Shown: piece after piece, positions 44,608 to 52,586 of the stretch
Layout: each line of letters begins with the position of its first letter
Position numbering within the stretch: position 1 is the stretch's first letter
Source of the DNA: Halapricum salinum
GTDB taxonomy: Archaea > Halobacteriota > Halobacteria > Halobacteriales > Haloarculaceae
Direction of reading: 5' to 3'
Length of the DNA stretch: 64,000 nt
NCBI RefSeq assembly: GCF_004799665.1
Contig: NZ_CP031310.1
Span: 1,542,887-1,606,886 of the forward strand
Made by a program: the position numbers and the translations under genes
The notes under the pieces: generated by a model
What the model was told of the DNA's origin: nothing
What the model saw: the letters and a program-made list of their open reading frames with translations, nothing else
The model's database searches: none

Positions 44608-46262
44608 CAGGCTTCGACCTCCGTTTCGGGTGCGCTCCGGTCACGTTCTCCCAGCACCGCTTCGAGCAGGCCGACAAAGGGCGGTGAGGCTCGCGTGGGT
44701 CGCGAGCGGAACTCGGGGTGGAACTGTGTCCCGATGAAGTAGGGGTGGTCTTCGAGTTCGAGGATCTCCATCCGCCGACCTGCGCGGCCGGAAAAGACCA
44801 TGCTGGTGTCGGCAAAGTCCTCGAAGTACTCGGGGTTGACCTCGTAGCGGTGACGATGGCGTTCCGTACAGACCGTCGACTGGTAGAGGTCTTCCGCTAG
44901 CGTCCCGGGCGTGATGTCGGTCTGATGTGCGCCCAGGCGCATCGTCCCGCCCATGTCGTCGGTGTGTTCCTGCTCGGGCAAGATGTCGATGACGGGGTCG
45001 GGCGTGTCTTCGTCCATCTCCGCTGAATGAGCCTCGGGGTAGTCGAGGACGTTCCGGGCGACCTCGACGACGGCCATCTGGAAGCCCAGACAGAGTCCCA
45101 GGAAGGGAACGTCGTGTTCGCGGGCGTAGCGGATGGCTTCGATCTTTCCCTGTGTGCCCCGGGAGCCGAAGCCACCGGGGACGACGACGCCGTCGGCTTC
45201 CGTGAGATTCTCGCTGTCGGTGACGTCCTCTTTGTCCGAGTCGACCCAGCGGATGTTGACGTCGACGCCCTTCTCCAGGCCGGCGTGTTTCAGCGCCTCG
45301 TTGACGGACATGTAGGCGTCTTCGAGATCGTACTTGCCCACGAGGGCGATGTCGACCTCACCGGTCGTCTCCTGGGTCACGAGTTCGCGCCAGCGGTTGT
45401 CCCGTTCTTCGGCGGGGAGGGCGCGCTCGGCCAGGCCGAGTTGCTCCATCACGTACTCGTCGAGTCCTTCCTCCTCGACCATCAGCGGGACGTGATAGAT
45501 GTCATCGACGTCGGGGTTCGAAAAGACGGCGTCGGTCGGGACGTCACAGAACAGCGCGATCTTCTCCTTGACGTCGGGGTCGAGTTTGTCTTCACAGCGC
45601 CCGACCAGAATATCGGGCTGGAGACCGATCGAGCGGAGTTCCTTGACACTGTGCTGAGTGGGCTTGGTCTTCTGCTCGCCGTTTTTCGAGTAGGGGACGA
45701 GCGTGACGTGGGTAAAGAGAATATCGTTCTCGTCTTGCTCGTGGGCGAACTGTCGCAGTGCTTCGAGATAGGGCATCCCCTCGATGTCGCCGACCGTGCC
45801 GCCGACCTCGACGAGACAGACGTCGGTGCCTTCGGCCGCTTCCCGAATCCGGCGCTTGATATCGTCGGTGATGTGCGGGATGATCTGCACCGTCTTGCCG
45901 AGGTAGTCGCCCGCGCGTTCCTTCTCGATGACGTGTTTGTAGGTCTTGCCGGTCGTGACGTTGTGGTCGAAGGTCATGTCCTCGTCGAGGAATCGCTCGT
46001 AGTTCCCCAGGTCGAGGTCGACCTCGCCGCCGTCTTTCAGGACGTAGACTTCCCCGTGCTGGAAGGGGTTCATCGTGCCGGCGTCGACGTTCAGATACGG
46101 GTCGATCTTCACCGCGGTGACGTCGAACCCGGCGTTCTTGAGGAGACGGCCGGTGCTGGCGGCCGTGATTCCCTTGCCGAGACCGGACATCACCCCGCCG
46201 GTGACGAAAACGAACTTGTTCCCGAGTGTGGGGTCGTACCCCGTTTCGGATTCCGTGGGCAT
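44607..46262 (-). CDS. pyrG: CTP synthase
   Basis: 551 residues. Synthase domain [40 protein letters not shown] and [20 protein letters not shown]; glutaminase domain with Cys in [18 protein letters not shown] and His/Glu in [12 protein letters not shown]. Converts UTP to CTP. ATG 46262 begins [16 protein letters not shown]. Paired with guaAB, so two glutamine-dependent nucleotide steps share an operon. Confidence 0.96.
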   Translation of the reverse strand: MPTESETGYDPTLGNKFVFVTGGVMSGLGKGITAASTGRLLKNAGFDVTAVKIDPYLNVDAGTMNPFQHGEVYVLKDGGEVDLDLGNYERFLDEDMTFDHNVTTGKTYKHVIEKERAGDYLGKTVQIIPHITDDIKRRIREAAEGTDVCLVEVGGTVGDIEGMPYLEALRQFAHEQDENDILFTHVTLVPYSKNGEQKTKPTQHSVKELRSIGLQPDILVGRCEDKLDPDVKEKIALFCDVPTDAVFSNPDVDDIYHVPLMVEEEGLDEYVMEQLGLAERALPAEERDNRWRELVTQETTGEVDIALVGKYDLEDAYMSVNEALKHAGLEKGVDVNIRWVDSDKEDVTDSENLTEADGVVVPGGFGSRGTQGKIEAIRYAREHDVPFLGLCLGFQMAVVEVARNVLDYPEAHSAEMDEDTPDPVIDILPEQEHTDDMGGTMRLGAHQTDITPGTLAEDLYQSTVCTERHRHRYEVNPEYFEDFADTSMVFSGRAGRRMEILELEDHPYFIGTQFHPEFRSRPTRASPPFVGLLEAVLGERDRSAPETEVEA

Positions 46263-46341
46263 ACTGACGGTGCGCGAGGAGGCGTCAAAACGGTTTCGGG
46301 ACCGCTCGCGTTCGTGACCGCGTGTCAAATCCTGGGCCGAT

Positions 46342-46671
46342 CTAGGCTTCGCTCAGCGCCTCGAAGTCAATCTGGAACGTGGGTCGACCGGCGGCGACCT
46401 CCCGCTGGACGGGCACCTTCTTGCCTTTCAACTCCTGGACCTCGTCGGGACCGAGACCGAAGGCGTCGAGCAACCGTTTCAGGTCGCAGTTCGGCCCCCA
46501 GATCGGCGGTCGTTTCAACTCGCGCCGGAAGACGTTGTTCGCGGGCGTCTTCAATTCGATCGTCACGGTCTGACCGTCGTCCTGTACCGAGGAGACGGGA
46601 AGCCGTGAGAGGTCCCCACCCGCTCTGACGGCCCCCAGGGCGTCGGCGATGTCGTCGATGTCGTCGGGCAT
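46342..46671 (-). CDS. Conserved haloarchaeal hypothetical protein
   Basis: 109 residues. [20 protein letters not shown], a beta-rich middle ([20 protein letters not shown]), then [20 protein letters not shown] and [12 protein letters not shown]. No known motif. Located upstream of pyrG on the same strand and could share its transcript. Confidence 0.72.
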   Translation of the reverse strand: MPDDIDDIADALGAVRAGGDLSRLPVSSVQDDGQTVTIELKTPANNVFRRELKRPPIWGPNCDLKRLLDAFGLGPDEVQELKGKKVPVQREVAAGRPTFQIDFEALSEA

Positions 46672-46775
46672 GGCCGTCCGTACGACCGGGCCCCATACAA
46701 AACGGTCGGGTCACGTCTCCGTACTCGAACCGACCAACAGCAGGAACTTTTGCCCGGGACGACGTAGACGCATCT

Positions 46776-46883
46776 ATGATGATTGAACTCGGGTACGCGA
46801 TCGCTGTCGTCGTCGCGCTCGGTTTCGGCTACGGGACGGTTCGCCTGCTCTGGGGCGCGGATATCCCGAACGTGATCGGCTGA
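46776..46883 (+). CDS. Tiny membrane protein, 35 residues
   Basis: ATG 46776 opens MMIELGYAIAVVVALGFGYG followed by TVRLLWGADIPNVIG and TGA: one transmembrane helix with a short tail. AACTTTTG about 28 bases upstream could be the TATA box of a leaderless transcript. Too short for usual gene finding. Confidence 0.5.
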   Translation: MMIELGYAIAVVVALGFGYGTVRLLWGADIPNVIG

Positions 46884-46915
46884 GTCGCGTCCGACAGGGC
46901 GTGTGCTCGCGGCGC

Positions 46916-46975
46916 TCATTCTGCCAGTCGCTCTGTGAACCACGACGCGACCGTTTCCGCGGCACGCTCACTCTG
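46916..46975 (-). pseudogene. Detached 3' end of the alpha/beta hydrolase gene
   Basis: The minus-strand codons read QSERAAETVASWFTERLAE and stop. They align with QRARAAEAVASWLTGRLRSR at the end of the intact hydrolase (47793-48389), including CCACGACGCGACCG present in both (46940-46953 and 47820-47833). No start or upstream part is present. This looks like a gene end left behind by an insertion or duplication. Confidence 0.65.
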
Positions 46976-47010
46976 CGGACTGCTACCGGCCCGGGGGCTC
47001 GTACTCGGCG

Positions 47011-47328
47011 TCACGCCCACTCGTGGTTGTCCCAGCCTTCGTAGTGCTTTAGCCGTAGCTGTATCTCGAACGGTTGCCACTCGCATTCGTGATAGAGAAC
47101 GTCCGCGAGATCACCGAACGCGCTGTTGTCCAGTTCGATCCCTTCTTTCCCCCGGTTCGTGACGTAGGATGCGCTTCGGAGGTCGTCGAAGACGGTCCGT
47201 GCGCGTGGGTACTCATCACTGTCGATCGCGGCCACCGCGACGAGACCCTCCTCGTCGATCGGGGTCCCCCACCTGTGCTTTGCGATCATCGCTGCGAGCA
47301 ATACACACTTCACCGACGGCTTCCGCAT
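47011..47328 (-). CDS. Hypothetical protein of a two-gene cassette
   Basis: 105 residues: MRKPSVKCVLLAAMIAKHRW, TVFDDLRSASYVTNRGKEGI, then a C-terminal DVLYHECEWQPFEIQLRLKH. It looks like a small winged-helix-type or RNase-barrier protein but is unassigned. Minus-strand TATA GATATTGAAATA at 47351-47362 lies ideally for a leaderless start at 47328, which rules out the ATG at 47358. Divergent from the HTH gene and flanked by the hydrolase-end duplication. Confidence 0.65.
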   Translation of the reverse strand: MRKPSVKCVLLAAMIAKHRWGTPIDEEGLVAVAAIDSDEYPRARTVFDDLRSASYVTNRGKEGIELDNSAFGDLADVLYHECEWQPFEIQLRLKHYEGWDNHEWA

Positions 47329-47344
47329 ACACGCCGTTCCTGCG

Positions 47345-47425
47345 GATTCATATTTCAATATCGTGGTAATTGTGATTAACGCGAGTGTGTATGTTTATAT
47401 ACGGTCGAGTTGTATATTGATACCA
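47345..47425. promoter_or_regulatory. AT-rich divergent promoter of the cassette
   Basis: About 80 bases with far lower GC than the surroundings. TATA-like boxes GATATTGAAATA (minus use), TTTATATA (47394-47401) and TGTATATTG (47411-47419, plus use) each lie about 27 bases from a leaderless start. The HTH protein may bind here. Confidence 0.6.
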
Positions 47426-47446
47426 CGGACGAGACTACAGGTCACG

Positions 47447-47791
47447 ATGAGCAGACAGACTCAATCTCACGATACCGACGACCGCGACACGAAGGAGGCC
47501 CGCCTCCAGCATCCGAGTGGCTTTCTCTATCTCACCCAGCACGAGAGCGTGCCGATCCTGATCGACGCGTTACTCGATCTCCCGCCGGGTCGGGAGTTCA
47601 ACAAGACCGAACTGGCCGACCACGCTGGTGTCACGCGCCAGACTGTCGGGGCGTACATCGATGTCCTGATTGAGACGGGAGTCCTCGAGGAGGTTCCGAA
47701 GACATCGCCCCAGCGCTACCGTCTCGCCGAGAGCGAGGTCGTCGAGGAACTGTTCGCACTCAACAGTGCGCTGAACGCTATCAGAGAGTAA
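47447..47791 (+). CDS. Winged-helix transcription regulator of a two-gene cassette
   Basis: 114 residues. HTH LLDLPPGREFNKTELADHAG / VTRQTVGAYIDVLIETGVLE, with N-terminal PSGFLYLTQHESVPILIDAL. This haloarchaeal wHTH type is common beside small partner genes. The stop lies 2 bases before the end of the convergent hydrolase gene. Likely regulates the divergent partner. Confidence 0.8.
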   Translation: MSRQTQSHDTDDRDTKEARLQHPSGFLYLTQHESVPILIDALLDLPPGREFNKTELADHAGVTRQTVGAYIDVLIETGVLEEVPKTSPQRYRLAESEVVEELFALNSALNAIRE

Positions 47792-47792
47792 G

Positions 47793-48389
47793 CTACCGGC
47801 TCCGGAGTCGACCGGTCAGCCACGACGCGACCGCCTCCGCGGCCCGGGCACGCTGGCCCACGAAGAAGTGGTCGGCCGCCATCGACTCGACGGTGGCCCC
47901 GTGCTCGCGGGCCGTCTCGACGATGTTCTCCCACTCGGCGGAGTCGTCGCGTTCGCCGTAGATGACCTGCAGCGGGCAGTCGAGATCGGCGACTGCCGGC
48001 GTGGCGTCGCGCTCGCCGACGGCCGCGTGCGGGGCCAGCACCGACACCGCGAAGGGGTCGGTTTCGAGTGCAGCGAGCAGCGCGACCCCGCCGCCGAAAC
48101 TGTAGCCGAACAGGCCCAGTCGGTCGTAACGCTCGCGCCCCCACTCGCAGGCCGCCACGGCGTCGCGGACCTCGCCGTGGCCGTCGTCCCAGGGGCCGTA
48201 ATCGAAACGCAGGCAGGCGGTCCCACGGTCGGCGAGAGCGTCGGCGACGGCCGTCAGGCGCGAGTCCGTCCGGGAGCCCCCCATCTGGGGGTGGGGCGGG
48301 CAGGCGACCACCAGTGTGTCTGCGTCCGCGGGACCGTCCAGCGTGGCTCGAACGTCTCGTGGGCCGGGGATCCGGAGGCGCTCGCTCAT
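47793..48389 (-). CDS. Alpha/beta hydrolase, dienelactone hydrolase-like
   Basis: 198 residues. DTLVVACPPHPQMGGSRTDS (HxxxGG oxyanion strand), LGLFGYSFGGGVALLAALET with nucleophile Ser, QVIYGERDDSAEWE with the acid, and AADHFFVGQ with the His. Complete triad. Its last 20 codons are repeated, diverged, at 46916-46975 on the far side of the wHTH cassette. Confidence 0.88.
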   Translation of the reverse strand: MSERLRIPGPRDVRATLDGPADADTLVVACPPHPQMGGSRTDSRLTAVADALADRGTACLRFDYGPWDDGHGEVRDAVAACEWGRERYDRLGLFGYSFGGGVALLAALETDPFAVSVLAPHAAVGERDATPAVADLDCPLQVIYGERDDSAEWENIVETAREHGATVESMAADHFFVGQRARAAEAVASWLTGRLRSR

Positions 48390-48483
48390 ATCGGGCGTGG
48401 GACTGGCGCGTGCCTAACGGTTGTGGTCGGCCGTCGGCCCGGCCTCAGTGAACCGAGTAAACGACTCTGAAACACTGCTCTCC

Positions 48484-48490
48484 TTTTTAT
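48484..48490 (+). promoter_or_regulatory. TATA box of the ABC exporter operon
   Basis: TTTTTAT about 29 bases before ATG 48516, giving a nearly leaderless mRNA and supporting that start over the in-frame start at 48495. Confidence 0.5.
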
Positions 48491-48515
48491 GTAGGTGGCG
48501 GGAGGACGGTCGGAC

Positions 48516-49490
48516 ATGGTCGCAATACAGACCGATGGATTGACCAAGCGCTTCGGCTCGGGTGAGGCCGGAGTGCTGGCGTTGAACGACCTCGATCTCA
48601 CGGTCGAGGAGGGAGAGGTGTTCGGCTTTCTCGGGCCGAACGGCGCGGGCAAGTCGACGACGATCAACATCCTGCTGAACTTCATCGATCCCACGGCAGG
48701 GAGCGCGGAAGTGCTCGGCCACGACGTTCAGACCGAGTCCAAACAGGTCCGCCAGCGGACGGGCGTCCTCCCGGAGGGCGCGGAGGTGTTCGAGCGCCTC
48801 ACGCCCCGCGAGCACATCGCGTGGGTCGAAGACGCCAAGGGGATCGACGCCGACACCGATGCCATCCTCGACACGGTGGGGATCGCCGACGCGGCAGATC
48901 GGAAGGCAGGGGGCTTCTCGAAGGGAATGCAACAGCGACTCGGCCTCGGGATGGCCCTCGCCGGCGATCCCGACTTGCTGATCCTCGACGAGCCCTCCTC
49001 GGGACTCGATCCGACGGGGATGAAGGAGATGCGCCAGCTCATCCGCGAGCAGGCGGCGTCGGGGACGACGGTCTTCTTCTCGTCGCACATCCTCAGCGAG
49101 GTCGAAGCCGTCTGCGATCGCGTGGCGATCCTCAGCGGCGGCGAACTCGCGATCCAGGACACCATCGAGAACCTCCGCGATCAGAACGAGGGCGTCTGTA
49201 CGATCGACGTCGAGGTCGACTCGGTGCCCGACTCGCTCGGGCTCGACGGCGTCGCGGGCGTGCAGGACGTCGGGGTCGCCGACGACGAGCTCATCGTCAC
49301 CTGCGAGTCCCCGTCGGTGAAAGTCGACGTGGTCCGGGCGATCGACGAGCGGACGACCGTCACGGACATCGTCTCGGAGGACACCTCTCTGGAGACGCTG
49401 TTCGAACGGTACACCGGCGAGAGCGTCGAGGCAGCCGGCGAGCAGACCGACGATAGCACCGAGGCTGCCGAGGCGGAGGTGGTCGCATGA
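48516..49490 (+). CDS. ABC transporter ATP-binding protein
   Basis: 324 residues. Walker A GFLGPNGAGKSTTINIL, Q-loop GVLPEGAEVFERLTPREH, signature FSKGMQQRLGLGMALAGDPD, Walker B LLILDEPSSGLDP, H-loop TVFFSSHILSEVE. A C-terminal accessory domain follows. ABC-2-type exporter ATPase, overlapping its permease by 4 bases. Confidence 0.95.
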   Translation: MVAIQTDGLTKRFGSGEAGVLALNDLDLTVEEGEVFGFLGPNGAGKSTTINILLNFIDPTAGSAEVLGHDVQTESKQVRQRTGVLPEGAEVFERLTPREHIAWVEDAKGIDADTDAILDTVGIADAADRKAGGFSKGMQQRLGLGMALAGDPDLLILDEPSSGLDPTGMKEMRQLIREQAASGTTVFFSSHILSEVEAVCDRVAILSGGELAIQDTIENLRDQNEGVCTIDVEVDSVPDSLGLDGVAGVQDVGVADDELIVTCESPSVKVDVVRAIDERTTVTDIVSEDTSLETLFERYTGESVEAAGEQTDDSTEAAEAEVVA

Positions 49491-50335
49491 GCACGCTCGC
49501 CGTCGCCAGACGGGACTTCCTGAACGTCCGGCGCGCGAAACTCGTCTGGGCGCCGGTCGCACTCTATTCGCTGTTCATGGTGTTGTTCTTCTACGGGCAG
49601 AGCAGCAATACCGATCCGGACTTCCACATGGTGCTGTTTTCGTTACTCGGTATCGGAAGCGTGCTGGTCATTCCCCTCATTGCACTCGTTGCCGCCTATC
49701 TGTCGGTCGCGGGCGAGCGTGAATCGGGGACGATCAAGTTCACGCTCGGTGTGCCAGTCGATCGGGCTGCGGTCGTGACTGGCAAGCTCCTCGCACGATC
49801 GATCGTCGTCGTCGCCGGTGTGTTAGTCTCGTTCGTCGTCGGCACGATCGCCGCGAAGGTGTTCGTCCCCGGGATGGCGATCGCCTACGGAGATTATCTA
49901 CGGTTCATCGCCATCACCGTGCTGTATGCGACGGCGTACGTCGCTATCGCCGTCGGAATCTCGGCCGCTACGTCCGCTCGATCACGGGCCATCGCCGGCT
50001 CGATCGCGTTCTTTTTCGTGTTCAACATCGGCTGGTTCTCCCTGCCGATCAGCCCCATGGAAGTGTTTGAGTTCGTCCTCGAACAGCTCGGCCGCGACCC
50101 CGAGAACTATCAGCACTTCATGGAGTTGATTTGGAGTCTCAGCCCGACCGGCGCGTACCTGAACACGATGGACTTCTATCTGCCCGCGCGGATAGCGAGC
50201 CAGCAGGCCCCGGTGTCGACCGCCAGTGATCCCTTCTACATCCAGCCGTGGTTCATGCTGGTTATCCTCGCGGCCTGGGTTGTCGTTCCGCTGGCGTTGG
50301 GTATTCGACGCTTCCAGAAGGCCCAGCTCGGGTAG
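49487..50335 (+). CDS. ABC-2 type permease
   Basis: 282 residues with six helices: LVWAPVALYSLFMVLFFYG, VLVIPLIALVAAYLSVAGER, SIVVVAGVLVSFVVGTI and others; the motif AGERESGTIKFTLGVPVDRA is typical of NosY/ABC-2 permeases. Works with the preceding ATPase to export an unknown substrate. Confidence 0.93.
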   Translation: MSTLAVARRDFLNVRRAKLVWAPVALYSLFMVLFFYGQSSNTDPDFHMVLFSLLGIGSVLVIPLIALVAAYLSVAGERESGTIKFTLGVPVDRAAVVTGKLLARSIVVVAGVLVSFVVGTIAAKVFVPGMAIAYGDYLRFIAITVLYATAYVAIAVGISAATSARSRAIAGSIAFFFVFNIGWFSLPISPMEVFEFVLEQLGRDPENYQHFMELIWSLSPTGAYLNTMDFYLPARIASQQAPVSTASDPFYIQPWFMLVILAAWVVVPLALGIRRFQKAQLG

Positions 50336-50370
50336 GCCGGTCCGCTCGCGGTTGCCCTCGTTGAATGTGT

Positions 50371-50378
50371 AAGTGATT
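50371..50378 (+). promoter_or_regulatory. TATA box of pspA-like gene
   Basis: GATTTAAG about 32 bases before ATG 50407 predicts a leaderless or 5-base-leader mRNA, separate from the ABC operon. Confidence 0.5.
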
Positions 50379-50406
50379 TAAGGATGGCCGTACCCAAAGC
50401 ACGAGC

Positions 50407-51264
50407 ATGGGAATCCTCTCACGCGCGTCCTACATCATCCGCTCGAAGCTCAACGCGGTCCTCAATCGGGCGGAGGACCCCTCCCAGACCCTGGACTACT
50501 CCTACGAGCAGCTCCGGGATCAACTGCAGGACGTCAAGCAGGGTATCGCCGACCTGACGACCCAGAAAAAGCGCCTGGAGATCCAGAAGCGCCGGCTCGA
50601 ACAGAACGTCGAGAAGCACAACGACCAGGCCCGTGAGGCCGTCCGGCAGGACCGCGAGGACCTCGCTCGCAAGGCTCTCGAGAAGAAAAAGCAGAAGATG
50701 AACCAGATCGAGCAACTGGAGACCCAGATCTCGAGTCTTCAGCAACAGCAGGATCGACTGGTCCAGCAGAAAGACACCCTCCAGAGCCGGATCGAGGAGT
50801 TCCGCACGAAAAAGGAGACGATGAAGGCCCGCTACGAGGCCGCCGAGGCCTCGACGAAAGTCAGCGAAGCGATGACTGGCGCCGGCGAGGAGTTCGAGGA
50901 CGTCGGCCGCGCGATCGAGCGCGCCGAGGAGCGGACCGAGGACATGGAAGCCCGCGCGCAGGCGATGGACGAACTGCAGGAATCGGGCGCGTTCGAGGAC
51001 GTCCTCTCGGACAAGGACGACATCGACCGCGAACTCGAAGCGCTCAGCAACGACAGCGAGGTCGACGCCGAACTGGAGACGCTCAAATCCGAGATGGGCA
51101 AGGGGTCGAGCGAGTCTGAGAAGGCCGCCACAGAGAGCGAGACCGCAGCCGACGCTGCGGATGTCGACCCGGCGGACGTCGAAGACGTGGACGTCGACGC
51201 CGAGATCGAGCAGTCGGAGGTCGACGCCGAACTCGAAGAACTCAAAGAGGAAGAGACGAACTGA
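50407..51264 (+). CDS. PspA/IM30 family membrane-stress protein
   Basis: 285 residues. MGILSRASYIIRSKLNAVLN is the amphipathic membrane-binding helix, then DPSQTLDYSYEQLRDQLQDV and about 150 residues of coiled coil rich in Gln, Lys and Glu, ending in an acidic Ala/Asp-rich tail (VDPADVEDVDVDAEIEQSEV). ESCRT-III-like, it probably coats and repairs the membrane. Its neighbour is an exporter, in line with a membrane-stress role. Confidence 0.93.
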   Translation: MGILSRASYIIRSKLNAVLNRAEDPSQTLDYSYEQLRDQLQDVKQGIADLTTQKKRLEIQKRRLEQNVEKHNDQAREAVRQDREDLARKALEKKKQKMNQIEQLETQISSLQQQQDRLVQQKDTLQSRIEEFRTKKETMKARYEAAEASTKVSEAMTGAGEEFEDVGRAIERAEERTEDMEARAQAMDELQESGAFEDVLSDKDDIDRELEALSNDSEVDAELETLKSEMGKGSSESEKAATESETAADAADVDPADVEDVDVDAEIEQSEVDAELEELKEEETN

Positions 51265-51384
51265 TCGCTCGACAGGACGGGTGAGAACGCGGGCCGCTAC
51301 CGATATCGGTCGCGATGGTTCGGTTTCCGAGAGGGTGGTACGAGCACGTACAACTATGACGTCGGCCCCCGAAGCATCGTCTCG

Positions 51385-51822
51385 ATGTACGATCGGATTC
51401 TCGTGCCGACCGACGGGAGCAAGGGGACGCGACGGTCGCTCGAACACGCGGCCGCGATCGCTCGGGACAACGACGCCACCGTCCACGCGCTGTACGTCGT
51501 CGACCAGCGCCTCTACCGGGCGGCCTCCAGAGACACTAAAGACGAAGTGATCGCCTCGCTGGAAGAGGAGGGCGACCTCGCTCTGGACGAGGCCGTAACG
51601 CGACTGGAGGAAAACGGCGTCGAGGTCGTCACGGCCCGCCGGGAGGGGATTCCCTACAAGTCGATTCTGGCCTACGCCGACGAGGAGGGCATGGACCTCG
51701 TGGTGATGGGAACGCACGGCCGGACCGGCCGCGACCGGATGGCCACGCTGGGGTCGGTCACCGAGCGCGTCGTCAAGAACGCCGACGTCCCGGTACTCGT
51801 CGTCGACATCGGCGAGGAGTAG
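51385..51822 (+). CDS. Universal stress protein UspA family
   Basis: 145 residues. MYDRILVPTDGSKGTRRSLE, VHALYVVDQRLYRAA, and the ATP-binding loop VVMGTHGRTGRDRMATLGS. Likely a dimeric, ATP-binding cytosolic protein. Single gene 120 bases after pspA. Confidence 0.94.
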   Translation: MYDRILVPTDGSKGTRRSLEHAAAIARDNDATVHALYVVDQRLYRAASRDTKDEVIASLEEEGDLALDEAVTRLEENGVEVVTARREGIPYKSILAYADEEGMDLVVMGTHGRTGRDRMATLGSVTERVVKNADVPVLVVDIGEE

Positions 51823-51884
51823 CACTCGTATTCCCTCGCACGTCCGCCGAGGCGTTTTACCCCGCGGCCGACTAACACTCGCCC

Positions 51885-52586
51885 ATGGACGTCGAGCCGG
51901 TCGCAGTCGCGAGGGAGTTGCTGGGGGCCGTTCGAGACGGCGATCCGACCCGGGAGTACGAGGATGCGCTGGCAGAACTCGATGCGGACGCGCTCGCGCG
52001 TGCTCTGCACTCGGACGAGCGGCGACTGGCGTTCTGGCTGAACGTCTACAACGCCTACGCCCAGCTGTTGCTCGATCGCTGGCCCGGCGAGTACGAGCGG
52101 AGCCGGCGGCGCTTCTTCGGCCACGAGGCGATCCCCGTCGCCGGAACGTGGCTCTCGCTGGACGACGTCGAACACGGGATTCTTCGGGGCTCTCAATCGA
52201 GTCTCGGGCTGGGGTATCTCCCGCGACTCATGCCCTCGCGGTTCGAGCGCCGCCATCGGGTCGAGGCGCGCGACTGGCGGATCCACTTCGCGCTGAACTG
52301 CGGGGCGCGGAGTTGTCCGCCGATCCGGGTCTACGAGGTCGAGCGGATCGACGCGCAACTGGATCTGGCGACCGCATCGTATCTCGAACAGGAAGTCGAG
52401 TACGACTCGGAGCGTGGTGTGGCGAGGGTACCGCGATTGATGTTGTGGTATCGCGGTGACTTCGGTGGCGGGTCGGAGATTCGGGAGATACTGCAGGAAT
52501 TTGGGTGTGTGCCGGAGGGTGAGTCGTTTCGGGTACGGTATCAGGGGTACGACTGGTCAAGGGAGCCGGGGACGTTCGTTGACTAG
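51885..52586 (+). CDS. DUF547 family protein
   Basis: 233 residues. DUF547 hallmarks LAFWLNVYNAYAQLLLDRWP, SLDDVEHGILRG, IHFALNCGARSCPPIRVYEV and a terminal GYDWSREPGTFVD. The Cys-His-containing motif NCGARSCPPI suggests a transglutaminase-like fold. No signal peptide. Overlaps the convergent pilin-like gene by 4 bases. Confidence 0.9.
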   Translation: MDVEPVAVARELLGAVRDGDPTREYEDALAELDADALARALHSDERRLAFWLNVYNAYAQLLLDRWPGEYERSRRRFFGHEAIPVAGTWLSLDDVEHGILRGSQSSLGLGYLPRLMPSRFERRHRVEARDWRIHFALNCGARSCPPIRVYEVERIDAQLDLATASYLEQEVEYDSERGVARVPRLMLWYRGDFGGGSEIREILQEFGCVPEGESFRVRYQGYDWSREPGTFVD

